A DNA stretch of 64,000 nt from Streptomyces xanthophaeus (GTDB taxonomy: Bacteria > Actinomycetota > Actinomycetes > Streptomycetales > Streptomycetaceae), in the NCBI RefSeq assembly GCF_030440515.1, contig NZ_CP076543.1, positions 1,426,001 through 1,490,000 on the forward strand. The letters are read 5' to 3'. Below are positions 7,962-15,664 of the stretch, piece by piece. Every line of letters starts with the position of its first letter. The first letter of the stretch is position 1. Below the pieces are notes generated by a model that was not told the DNA's origin, ran no database searches, and was given only the letters and a program-made list of their open reading frames with translations. The position numbers were made by a program, and so were the translations under genes.

Positions 7962-7978
7962 ATACAACGAAATCGTAT
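7962..7978. promoter_or_regulatory. AT-rich imperfect palindrome upstream of the MarR gene
   Basis: ATAC-(9 bases)-GTAT sits 11 bases before the MarR start, in a locally AT-rich patch within otherwise GC-rich DNA. MarR proteins typically bind such sites at their own promoters, so autoregulation is likely (inference). Confidence 0.45.
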
Positions 7979-7989
7979 AGTTCGAAAAC

Positions 7990-8424
7990 GTGAAGTCCGA
8001 AACCGTGCCATCCGAATGGTCGGCCCTGCTGGCTCTCCAGCGGGCCACCCATGCCACCCTCCAGACACTCGCCACCGAGCTGGCCGATCTGGACCTGACC
8101 GCCTCCGAGATCAACGCGCTGGCCAATCTCGCCGACGGCCACGGGCGTACCGTGTCCGAGCTGGGAACCGCCGTGGGGACCCGCCCCAGCACTCTGACCA
8201 GCGTGCTGGACCGCCTGGAGCGGCGTGGACACATCACCCGGGGGACCCGTCCCGGAGACCGCCGGGCGGTACTCGTCGAGCTCACCGACTCAGGGGAGCT
8301 GGCCGCCGCGACGATCCGGCGGGCCATCGCCGATCTGGAGCGCCGCGCGCTCGGCGGCATGTCCGCCGAGGCGGTCGCCGGGCTGCGCGCAGCACTGCAA
8401 GCTCTCACCGAGGTGACCCGATGA
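7990..8424 (+). CDS. MarR family transcriptional regulator
   Basis: 144 residues. The winged-helix core is recognisable: LDLTASEINALANLADGHG, then TVSELGTAVGTRPSTLTSVLDRLERRGHITRG and the wing with DRRAVLVELTDSG. MarR proteins repress nearby genes and release DNA on binding small phenolic or oxidant ligands. The start is GTG. It overlaps the next gene by ATGA, so that gene is its most probable functional partner. Confidence 0.88.
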   Translation: MKSETVPSEWSALLALQRATHATLQTLATELADLDLTASEINALANLADGHGRTVSELGTAVGTRPSTLTSVLDRLERRGHITRGTRPGDRRAVLVELTDSGELAAATIRRAIADLERRALGGMSAEAVAGLRAALQALTEVTR

Positions 8425-8828
8425 ACGAACCCACGTTTGACACATTGATGGCCGAAGTGATGGCGACCGCCGAGCGGTTCGGCCATCGGGAGCATGTCCA
8501 CCTGACCTGGCTGGCCGTGCGCTGCTGCGGCATACCCGCAGCGATCGACCTGGTCAGCGACGGCATCCGACGGACCGCCCGCTACGCGGGTGCGCCGCAG
8601 AAGTACCACGCGACCGTCAGCCGCGCCTGGGTGGAGCTGGTCGGGTATCACGCGGCCGAGTCCGGCGACGACGACTACGACGCCTTCGTCGACCACCACC
8701 CCGCACTGCTCGACAAGCGTCTGCTGACGCACTACTACCGTCCGGCCACGCTCGCCGCCCCGCGGGCGAAGGGCGGCTGGGTGGAACCCGACCTCGCCCC
8801 CTTCCCCGGGCAGGACGCCGCCGCGTAG
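8421..8828 (+). CDS. Hypothetical protein coupled to MarR regulator
   Basis: 135 residues, translation coupled by ATGA. Histidine-rich N-terminal half (FGHREHVHLTWLAV, then QKYHATVSRAWVELV) with no signal peptide or membrane span. The regular helix pattern suggests a small alpha-helical domain. I have no confident family name. Being under the MarR gene it may be part of a detoxification or resistance response. Confidence 0.65.
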   Translation: MNEPTFDTLMAEVMATAERFGHREHVHLTWLAVRCCGIPAAIDLVSDGIRRTARYAGAPQKYHATVSRAWVELVGYHAAESGDDDYDAFVDHHPALLDKRLLTHYYRPATLAAPRAKGGWVEPDLAPFPGQDAAA

Positions 8829-8841
8829 CACCCGTCGCCCG

Positions 8842-9861
8842 TCAGTCCTCGTGCTTCGCCCGGCTGGGCTGGACGCGCTTGGGCTCGCCCGGCATCTTCG
8901 GGTAGTCCGGGGGGTAGGGCATGTCCCCCAGGCCGTGCTCGTGTTCGTCGCGGGCCGCGAGTTCCAGTACGGCGTCCAGGGCGAAGGCGTGCTCGTCCAT
9001 GTCCGCGTGCAGATCGCCCAGTTCGGCGAAGCGGGCCGGCATCGTCACGATGTCGAAGTCGCGGGGCTCCGCGTCGTCCACCTCGTCCCAGCGCAGCGGC
9101 GCCGATACCGGCGCGTGCGGGCGGGGGCGGACGGAGTAGGCGGAGGCGATCGTACGGTCGCGTGCCGTCTGGTTGTAGTCGACGAAGATCCGCTCGCCGC
9201 GTTCCTCCTTCCACCAGGCCGTCGTGACCTTGCCCGGCATGCGGCGTTCCAGTTCCCGGCCGAGGGCGATGGCGCACCGCCGGACCTCGGTGAAGGTCCA
9301 GCGCGGCTCGATCGGCACGAAGACGTGCAGTCCGCGGCCGCCCGAGGTCTTGGGCCAGCCGCGCAGACCCAACTCCTCCAGCAGAGCACGCAGTTCATGG
9401 GCGGCCGCCACCGCGTGGTGGTAGTCGGTGCCCGGCTGCGGGTCCAGGTCGATCCGGAGCTCGTCGGGACGGTCGGTGTCCTCGCGCCGCACCGGCCAGG
9501 GATGGAAGGTGAGGCACCCCAGGTTGGCCGCCCACAGGACGGCGGCCGGTTCGGTAGGGCAGATCTCGTCGGCCGTGCGGCCGCTCGGGAAGGCGATGTG
9601 GGCGGTGGGAATCCAGTCGGGAAGGTTCTTCGGTGCCCGCTTCTGGAAGAAGGACTCGCCCTCCACCCCGTCCGGGAAGCGCTCCAGCGTCGTCGGCCGG
9701 TTGCGCAGGGCGCGCGTGATGCCGGGCGCGACCGCCAGGTAGTACTCGGCCACGTGCCGCTTGGTGAGGCCGCGCTCCGGGAAGTACACCTTGTCCGGGC
9801 TGGACAGCCGTACCTTCCGCCCGCCCGCGTCCAGCTCGATCGCATTACCGGCAGCACCCAT
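8842..9861 (-). CDS. LigD-type NHEJ DNA/RNA polymerase domain protein
   Basis: 339 residues. The sequence has hallmarks of the archaeo-eukaryotic-primase-type polymerase domain of LigD: SSPDKVYFPERGLTKRHVAEYY near the start, ERFPDGVEGESFFQKRAP, the catalytic DLDP (in RIDLDPQPG, about residue 137) and the TSGGRGLHVFVP segment. It fills gaps during non-homologous end joining with Ku and a ligase. Here it is a stand-alone protein, not fused to ligase. The ATG chosen gives MGAAGNAIEL; a much longer upstream open frame is antisense to the ligase gene. It is divergent from the DNA ligase gene, 75 bases apart. Confidence 0.9.
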   Translation of the reverse strand: MGAAGNAIELDAGGRKVRLSSPDKVYFPERGLTKRHVAEYYLAVAPGITRALRNRPTTLERFPDGVEGESFFQKRAPKNLPDWIPTAHIAFPSGRTADEICPTEPAAVLWAANLGCLTFHPWPVRREDTDRPDELRIDLDPQPGTDYHHAVAAAHELRALLEELGLRGWPKTSGGRGLHVFVPIEPRWTFTEVRRCAIALGRELERRMPGKVTTAWWKEERGERIFVDYNQTARDRTIASAYSVRPRPHAPVSAPLRWDEVDDAEPRDFDIVTMPARFAELGDLHADMDEHAFALDAVLELAARDEHEHGLGDMPYPPDYPKMPGEPKRVQPSRAKHED

Positions 9862-9936
9862 GTGCGCCACGGTAGGCGGGCCCGGTCGTCTGCGCATACC
9901 GGGCGGGTCCGGACGTACCACCGCAGAATCGGTGGC

Positions 9937-11043
9937 ATGGATCTGCCAGTGATGCCGCCCGTGAAACCGATGCTCGCCAAGTCCGTCGCAAAGATCCCGC
10001 CGGGGATGCAGTACGAGGCCAAGTGGGACGGCTTCCGGGCCATCGTGCATCGCGACGGCGACGAGGTCGAGCTGGGCAGCCGCACGGGTAAGTCCCTGAC
10101 CAGGTATTTTCCCGAGCTGGTCACGGCTCTCAAGAGCAATCTGCCCGCCCGTTGCGTGATGGACGGTGAGATCGTCATCGTCCATGACGGGCGCCTCGAT
10201 TTCGACCGGCTGACCGAGCGGATCCATCCCGCGCAGTCCCGCGTCGCCCTGCTGGCCGAGACCACCCCCGCCAGCTTCGTCGCGTTCGACCTGCTCGCCC
10301 TGGGCGACGACGCGCTGCTCGACACCCCGCTCACCGACCGCCGTGCCGCCCTCGTCCGCTCCCTCTCCACCGCTCGGCCCCCCGTCCATCTCGCGCCCGC
10401 GACCACCGATCCCGCGCTCGCGCAGGAGTGGTTCGAGCGATTCGAGGGCGCCGGGCTCGACGGGGTGATCGCCAAACCCCTCGATCTCCTCTACCGGCCC
10501 GATGCCCGCCTCATGTTCAAGGTCAAACACGAACGTACCGCCGACGTCGTCGTCGCAGGTTTCCGTTTCCACAAGAGCGGTCCGATTGTCGGATCGCTGC
10601 TGCTCGGCCTGTACGACGTCCACGGCACCCTCCAGCACGTGGGCGTGTGCGCCGCCTTCCCCATGAAGCGCCGCGCCGAGCTGGTGGAGGAACTCGAACC
10701 CCTGCGGATGCCCGACCCGGCCGGCCACCCATGGGCCGCCTGGGCCGAGGAGTCCGCCCACGAGAGTGCCCGGCTGCCCGGCGCGCAGAGCCGCTGGACC
10801 GGCAAGAAGGACCTGTCCTGGGTGCCGCTGCGACCCGAGCGGGTCGTCGAGGTGAAGTACGACCACATGGAGGGCGACCGCTTCCGGCACACCGCCCAGT
10901 TCCACCGCTGGCGGGCCGACCGGACGCCCGAGAGCTGCACCTACGCCCAGTTGGAGGAGGTCGTCGGCTACGACCTCGCCGAGGTCCTCGGCCCCACCGC
11001 CGGCGCCACCGATGCCGACGGCGCCGACGGCGCCCCCGGCTGA
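9937..11043 (+). CDS. ATP-dependent DNA ligase
   Basis: 368 residues. The nucleotidyl-transfer lysine motif is YEAKWDGFRA (K-x-D-G near residue 28), with further ligase motifs in LGSRTGKSLTRYFPE, VMDGEIVI, EGAGLDGVIAKP and the KVKHERTADVVV segment that starts the OB-fold domain. No polymerase or phosphoesterase domain is attached. It probably seals ends joined with the divergently transcribed LigD-type polymerase; the 75-base gap must contain both promoters. The C-terminus is alanine/aspartate-rich. Confidence 0.92.
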   Translation: MDLPVMPPVKPMLAKSVAKIPPGMQYEAKWDGFRAIVHRDGDEVELGSRTGKSLTRYFPELVTALKSNLPARCVMDGEIVIVHDGRLDFDRLTERIHPAQSRVALLAETTPASFVAFDLLALGDDALLDTPLTDRRAALVRSLSTARPPVHLAPATTDPALAQEWFERFEGAGLDGVIAKPLDLLYRPDARLMFKVKHERTADVVVAGFRFHKSGPIVGSLLLGLYDVHGTLQHVGVCAAFPMKRRAELVEELEPLRMPDPAGHPWAAWAEESAHESARLPGAQSRWTGKKDLSWVPLRPERVVEVKYDHMEGDRFRHTAQFHRWRADRTPESCTYAQLEEVVGYDLAEVLGPTAGATDADGADGAPG

Positions 11044-11088
11044 GCGGCCGCCACCACGCGGCCGCCACCACCCCGCCTCGGCCCGCCG

Positions 11089-12489
11089 TCAGCCTGCCGT
11101 CAGCTTCTCCCACTCCTCCCGGTCCGGCCCCGTCGCGTTCGGCGCGTAGTGCGGCCGCGCCGCCAGCCAGCGCGCCACCCTGGCGCGGATCTCCGGATCC
11201 GCGTACGCGCGCTCCGGCGGATCCGCCAGGTGCCGGACCCTCGCCCGCGCCCGCATCACCTCCGGATCCTCCAGCGCACAGTCGAACAGCGCGGACACCT
11301 CGCGCGCCGTCCCGCCGCGCACCGCCCGGGTCGCGAAGCGCTCCCCGATGGCCGCGTCCGCGACGACCTGGAAGTCGAACCACGGCTTCAGGGTGCGCTC
11401 CGCCCAGGCGTGGTGATCGGCGGCGTACCGCGCCGATCCCGGGTCCCGGTGCGCCGTACGGGCCACCCTGCGCGCGGCCCACAGCGCGAGCGAGGTGCCC
11501 TGCCCGAGGGTCGGGTTGGTGTGCGTGATCGAGTCCCCGACCGGCACCAGCCCGCTCACGACCGGGCCCGCTTCGTCGACCAGCGCGCTCCACCGGTTGT
11601 CCAGGCTCGCCGTGGCCAGGACACCCGACAGCGGCTCGGCGCCCAGTCCCAGCCAGGCCGCGCCGGGCGGGAAGGCGCGCGCCGCCGCCTCGAAGACGGC
11701 GGGGTCGCGCAGCGCCGAGCGCGTGGAGTCGGCGGTGTGCACGAACAGGGTCACGGCGAACAGCCGGTTGTCGGCGGGGAAGACGGCGCATCCGGCGAAG
11801 GGCCCGCCGGTCACGGCCCACGGCCGGCGCGGCCCCTCGTCCATGCCCGCGGGCAGCCGGTACCAGCGGCAGAAGTACGCGAGCCCGGTGCGGTGCCGTT
11901 CCACGACGGGCGGCCGACAGCCCGCCTCGGCCAGCCTGCGCTCGGTGCCGCCACGCCGTCCGCCGGCGTCCACGACGAGGTCCCCCGGGTAGCTCCCGCT
12001 CTCGGTGGTCACTCCCGTCACCTGGATCCCGGCACCCTCGGACGCCTCCGGGACCGTGATCAGCCCGGTGACCGGCTCCCCGTACCGGACGACGGCCCCC
12101 GGTTCCGCGCGCAGCGCCGTGGCCAGCGCGCTCTCCAGCACGATGCGTCGGGCCTGCAGCATCACGAGGTCCTCGTCGCCCGGCCGCGCGGACGGACGTA
12201 CGTCGAACCAGTCCAGCTCGTGCCGCTCGCGGGCGCCGAGCCGGAGCATCTCCTCGTGGACGTCGGGCAGATCACCGCGCAGGACGTTGCGGGCGGCTCC
12301 GAGCAGCACGTGCGGCTGGGCCGCCTGCGGTACGGTCGGCCGCCGCCAGCCGAAGAAGTCACGGTCGAGCGCCGTGCCCGCGGCCCGCGTATCGCGCTCG
12401 AACACCTCCGCCGTGTGTCCGCGCCGCGCCGCGAGCAGCGCGGTGGCGGCCCCCGCGACACCTCCGCCGATGACCAGCACATGTGCCAT
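11089..12489 (-). CDS. FAD-dependent oxidoreductase / monooxygenase-like
   Basis: 466 residues. N-terminal Rossmann FAD-binding motif VLVIGGGVAGAATALLAARRGH with the following acidic residue in EVFERD. The second FAD motif is PVGDSITHTNPTLGQGTSLAL (about residue 320), the G-D motif of class A flavoprotein hydroxylases. It resembles geranylgeranyl-reductase or halogenase-like flavoproteins. Substrate unknown. No signal peptide. Gene neighbours are regulators and a second flavoprotein, all pointing the same way, but gaps are too large to claim an operon. Confidence 0.82.
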   Translation of the reverse strand: MAHVLVIGGGVAGAATALLAARRGHTAEVFERDTRAAGTALDRDFFGWRRPTVPQAAQPHVLLGAARNVLRGDLPDVHEEMLRLGARERHELDWFDVRPSARPGDEDLVMLQARRIVLESALATALRAEPGAVVRYGEPVTGLITVPEASEGAGIQVTGVTTESGSYPGDLVVDAGGRRGGTERRLAEAGCRPPVVERHRTGLAYFCRWYRLPAGMDEGPRRPWAVTGGPFAGCAVFPADNRLFAVTLFVHTADSTRSALRDPAVFEAAARAFPPGAAWLGLGAEPLSGVLATASLDNRWSALVDEAGPVVSGLVPVGDSITHTNPTLGQGTSLALWAARRVARTAHRDPGSARYAADHHAWAERTLKPWFDFQVVADAAIGERFATRAVRGGTAREVSALFDCALEDPEVMRARARVRHLADPPERAYADPEIRARVARWLAARPHYAPNATGPDREEWEKLTAG

Positions 12490-12631
12490 GGAGCGTCCCC
12501 CCGAGCCGTTGGACCGTACGACGATCACACCGCTCAGAGCCTGCGCGAACGGCAGCCGACCGAAACCCGCACAGATGTCCGAGAATCGATCCAGCGCTCG
12601 CCCCCGACGCCCCGGATGCCTCCGTCCCCGC

Positions 12632-13615
12632 TCAGACGCCCGCGCCCGCGCCCGCGCGGTGGGCCTGAACGGCCCGCCGGGTCTCCGCCTCGATCAGGTC
12701 GGCATTGATGGCCATCGCCGCCCGCACCCCCTGGGCTGCCGCGCCCGGAACCTTCTCCAGCGGGGAGGTCACATTGCCCGCGACCCAGACCCCGCGCAGG
12801 GCGGTGGCTCCGGTGTCCGGATCCGACTCGACGCAGGTGCCGATCGCCTCACCGTCCCGCGCCACCACCGTCGTCGGCAGGCCGAGACCGGTCAGGACAC
12901 CCGAACGGGCGGTGAACCGCGGGGCGACCACCAGGGCCCGGCACTCCACCACGGCGCCGCCCGCCAGGGTCACGCCGGTCAGCCGGTCGCCCTGGACCGC
13001 GAGCCCGGTCACCTCGCCCTCGACGACCCGGACACCGAGGGCCGCCAGCAGTTCCCGGTCCTCGTCGGCGAGCCGCCAGGTGTGCGCGAGCAGGATGGTC
13101 CGCTCGCTCCACTGCCGCCAGAGCTGGGCCTGGTGCACGGCGAGGGGCCCGTCGGCCAGCACCGCGATCGGCCGGTCCCGGACCTCCCAGCCGTGGCAGT
13201 ACGGGCAGTGCAGCACGTCCCGCCCCCAGCGCGCCCCGAGGCCCGGCACGGCAGGAAGCTCGTCCACCAGGCCGGTGGCGACCAGCAGCCGGCCCGCCCG
13301 GACGGTCCTGCCGTCCCCGCAGCGGACCAGGAAACTCCCGTCGGGCAGCCGGTCCGCGGCGACGGCCGTGCCCGGCCTGATCTCCCCGCCGTAGCCGGCC
13401 ACCTCCTCGCGCCCCTTGGCCAGCAGCGCGGCCGGACTCTCCCCGTCCTGCCCCAGGTACCCGTGCATGTGCGCGGCCGGGGCGTTGCGCGGGCTGCCGG
13501 AGTCGATGACCAGTACCGAACGGCGGGCCCGGACCAGGGTGAGTGCCCCGGCCAGCCCGGCGGCCCCACCGCCCACGACCACCACGTCGAAGGAGCTGTC
13601 ATGTGCGTCGTCCAT
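12632..13615 (-). CDS. NAD(P)/FAD oxidoreductase, thioredoxin-reductase-like
   Basis: 327 residues. FAD motif VVVVGGGAAGLAGALTLVRAR at the N-terminus, redox pair C-P-Y-C in LHCPYCHGWEVRD (about residue 142), and a terminal FAD-binding WVAGNVTSPLEKVPGAAAQG. Length and the CxxC position match the low-molecular-weight thioredoxin reductase fold, but the nucleotide-binding G-x-G-x-x-A/G segment after CPYC is poorly conserved (VLADGPLAVHQ), as in ferredoxin-dependent or holomycin-type disulfide oxidases. Divergent from an XRE-cupin regulator across a palindromic promoter. Confidence 0.85.
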   Translation of the reverse strand: MDDAHDSSFDVVVVGGGAAGLAGALTLVRARRSVLVIDSGSPRNAPAAHMHGYLGQDGESPAALLAKGREEVAGYGGEIRPGTAVAADRLPDGSFLVRCGDGRTVRAGRLLVATGLVDELPAVPGLGARWGRDVLHCPYCHGWEVRDRPIAVLADGPLAVHQAQLWRQWSERTILLAHTWRLADEDRELLAALGVRVVEGEVTGLAVQGDRLTGVTLAGGAVVECRALVVAPRFTARSGVLTGLGLPTTVVARDGEAIGTCVESDPDTGATALRGVWVAGNVTSPLEKVPGAAAQGVRAAMAINADLIEAETRRAVQAHRAGAGAGV

Positions 13616-13645
13616 ACCTGCGAGGGTCCGCCCACGGCGGCCCGC

Positions 13646-13673
13646 TTGACAAATGTTGTTGCCGAAGCGGCAA
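13646..13673 (+). promoter_or_regulatory. TTGACA box plus palindrome TTGCCGAAGCGGCAA
   Basis: The 66-base gap between the divergent flavoprotein and XRE-cupin genes holds a consensus -35 TTGACA (13646-13651) and a 15-base palindrome TTGCCG-AAG-CGGCAA (13659-13673). The palindrome overlaps where the -10 of the rightward promoter should be, 8 bases before the regulator ATG. This looks like a self-repression operator that could also control the leftward gene. Confidence 0.6.
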
Positions 13674-13681
13674 ATGGATCC

Positions 13682-14299
13682 ATGGCCACCGAGGAGCAGG
13701 ACGAGGAACTCGCCGGCGTGCTCACCGCCGTGGGCCCGCGGCTGCGCGCCCTGCGCCGGCAGCGCGGCACCACGCTGGCCCAGCTCAGCGAGACCACGGG
13801 CATCTCGCTCTCGACCCTGTCCCGGCTGGAGTCCGGGCAGCGCAGGCCGACGCTGGAGCTGCTGCTCCCGCTGGCCAGGGCGCACCGGGTGGCGCTCGAC
13901 GAGCTGGTCGGCGCCCCGGAGACCGGGGACCCCCGGATCCGCCCGCGCCCCTTCGTCCGGCACGGCAGCACCTATGTGCCGCTGACGCGGAAGTTCAGCG
14001 GGGTGCACGCCTTCAAGCAGATCCTCCCGCCCCTCGAGGGTCCGCCGCCCGAGCCCGAGCTGCAGGTCCACGAGGGCTACGAGTGGCTGTACGTGCTCTC
14101 CGGACGCATCCGGCTGCTGCTCGGCGGGCACGACCTCGTCCTCGGCCCCGGTGAGGCCGCCGAGTTCGACACGCGCACCCCGCACGCCTTCTTCAACGCG
14201 GGTCCGCAGCCGGCGGAGTTCCTCAGCCTCTTCGGTCCCCAGGGCGAGCGGATCCATGTCCGGGCCCGGCCCACCCCTCCATCGGAAGGACGTCCATGA
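13682..14299 (+). CDS. XRE family regulator with C-terminal cupin domain
   Basis: 205 residues. HTH at about residues 20-75 (LRALRRQRGTTLAQLSETTG, then LSRLESGQRRP) followed by a cupin barrel (residues 125-195) with the HEGYEWLYVLSGRIRLLLG and GPGEAAEFDTRTPHAF motifs. HTH-cupin proteins sense small molecules and usually control a neighbouring catabolic or redox gene; the divergent thioredoxin-reductase-like gene is the obvious candidate. ATGA overlap with the downstream NUDIX gene. Confidence 0.9.
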   Translation: MATEEQDEELAGVLTAVGPRLRALRRQRGTTLAQLSETTGISLSTLSRLESGQRRPTLELLLPLARAHRVALDELVGAPETGDPRIRPRPFVRHGSTYVPLTRKFSGVHAFKQILPPLEGPPPEPELQVHEGYEWLYVLSGRIRLLLGGHDLVLGPGEAAEFDTRTPHAFFNAGPQPAEFLSLFGPQGERIHVRARPTPPSEGRP

Positions 14300-14787
14300 G
14301 CACCGCACCCGAACGCCCCGAGCGAGCCGTGCCGCAGCCCCATGCCGTGGTCGGCGTCGGACTGGTCGTCCTGGCGGCGGACGGCCGGGTGCTGCTCGGC
14401 CAGGCGCACGACGGCCGCTGGGAGCTGCCCGGCGGCAAGGTCGACCCCGGGGAGGGCTTCGAGCAGGCCGCCGCCCGGGAACTCGCCGAGGAGACGGACC
14501 TGCGGGCGGCCCCCGAGGCGATCCGGGTCCTGTCCGTGCAGATCGAGGCGCAGGCCGGCCTGACCCGGCTGACCGCAGCGGCCGTCACCACCTCGGCGGA
14601 GGGCGTCCCGGCCGTCACCGAACCCCACAAGATCACCCGCTGGCAGTGGTTCGCCCCCGCCGAGATTCCCTCGGCCCTCTACGTCCCGTCGGCGGCCGTG
14701 CTGCGTGCCTGGCGCCCGGACCTCACCGCGCTGCCGCACGTCCCCTCGTACGACTACCCGCTCTCGGGCCCGGCACCGACCGCCTGA
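14296..14787 (+). CDS. NUDIX hydrolase
   Basis: 163 residues. The Nudix box lies at about residues 52-75, with GGKVDPGEGFE then REL-EE followed by TDL; the usual glycine after EE is replaced by aspartate. The enzyme hydrolyses nucleoside diphosphates linked to other groups; a housekeeping (MutT-like) role is possible. It is coupled to the XRE-cupin regulator by ATGA, so the two are probably translated from one mRNA. Confidence 0.9.
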   Translation: MSTAPERPERAVPQPHAVVGVGLVVLAADGRVLLGQAHDGRWELPGGKVDPGEGFEQAAARELAEETDLRAAPEAIRVLSVQIEAQAGLTRLTAAAVTTSAEGVPAVTEPHKITRWQWFAPAEIPSALYVPSAAVLRAWRPDLTALPHVPSYDYPLSGPAPTA

Positions 14788-14904
14788 ACGTCCGCCGCGC
14801 GCCCGAACGGCCCGGTGCCGGACCGGCAGGCCTTTCCGGCCTCGCCAGGCCGTGTCCGCGGAGCCCCGCCCGCCGTTCGGGCTGGCCGGCGCTACAGACG
14901 TGAC

Positions 14905-15567
14905 CTAGCTGGTGGCGGTCAGGACCGTCACCGCGGTCACGGCCACCATGGCGGCCTGCATGTCCCGGATGGCCGCCCGGACGCTCTCGGCCGCCCACTG
15001 GCCGGCGGCTATCTCCGCCGTCCTCGCGGTCACCTCGTCCGACGGCCGCCCGGGGAAGGCGAGCCGGTGCAGCTTGGCCGAGTGGATCAGGGCGATGAGG
15101 CCCGCCGTGCGCTCGTCCGGCTCGGCGCCGCCGAGGACGACTTCGCGGAGCCGCTCGCGCAGGGCACGCTCGACCGTGCCGTCCGCCTCCGGGTAGCGGC
15201 GCTGCGGGAACACCCCGAACACCTTGTGCACCTGCGCGACCACCAGCCCGCGCTCGCCCAGTCTCTCCAGGGCGGCGTTGACCGCCTTGGGCTGGTCCTT
15301 CGTCAGCCAGTCCGTCACCCGGCGCTTGCCGCGGCCCCGCAGCCAGGCCTCCATCAGGCGGATCCGGCCGTCGAGCAGTTCTTCCCCGGTGGACTCGGTG
15401 TTCCTGAGCTCCAGGTACTTGCCCGAGACCGACACCCGCTCCGCCATGACGAGTTCGAGCAGGAACGCGCCGGCCACGGCCCAGCCCGCCGACTGCCGCT
15501 GCCGCGCCGCCCCGGACTCGTCGTCCAGGGACAGCAGCATGATCTCCTCGGCCAGTGTGATCCTCAC
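14905..15567 (-). CDS. GOLPH3/VPS74 (GPP34) family protein
   Basis: 220 residues beginning with MRITLAEEIMLLSLDDESG, the typical N-terminus of the GPP34 fold in actinobacteria, followed by an all-helical body (WAVAGAFLLELVMAERV, then LDGRIRLMEAWLRG). Eukaryotic members bind phosphoinositides; the bacterial role is not established. The start is GTG with no strong ribosome-binding site. The last 20 residues are hydrophobic and could associate with membrane. Confidence 0.85.
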   Translation of the reverse strand: MRITLAEEIMLLSLDDESGAARQRQSAGWAVAGAFLLELVMAERVSVSGKYLELRNTESTGEELLDGRIRLMEAWLRGRGKRRVTDWLTKDQPKAVNAALERLGERGLVVAQVHKVFGVFPQRRYPEADGTVERALRERLREVVLGGAEPDERTAGLIALIHSAKLHRLAFPGRPSDEVTARTAEIAAGQWAAESVRAAIRDMQAAMVAVTAVTVLTATS

Positions 15568-15664
15568 GAGCGGCCCCCCGTCGTCCGTCTGCGGTCCGGC
15601 TGTCCTACTGCCTCGTAGGGGATGACGAGCGGCCGACCCCCGAGGTTCCCTTCCGGGCCCGGTC

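Noticed and set aside
9862..10905. Long N-terminal extension of the NHEJ polymerase
   Set aside because: The open frame continues upstream antisense to the ligase gene; homology begins at the ATG ending at 9861.
10523..11821. Minus-strand frame antisense to ligase C-terminus, running into the flavoprotein gene
   Set aside because: Composition is arginine-rich and it overlaps two well-supported genes in other frames.
12005..13681. Upstream extension of the XRE-cupin reading frame
   Set aside because: It would run antisense through the two flavoproteins; the HTH begins soon after the ATG at 13682.
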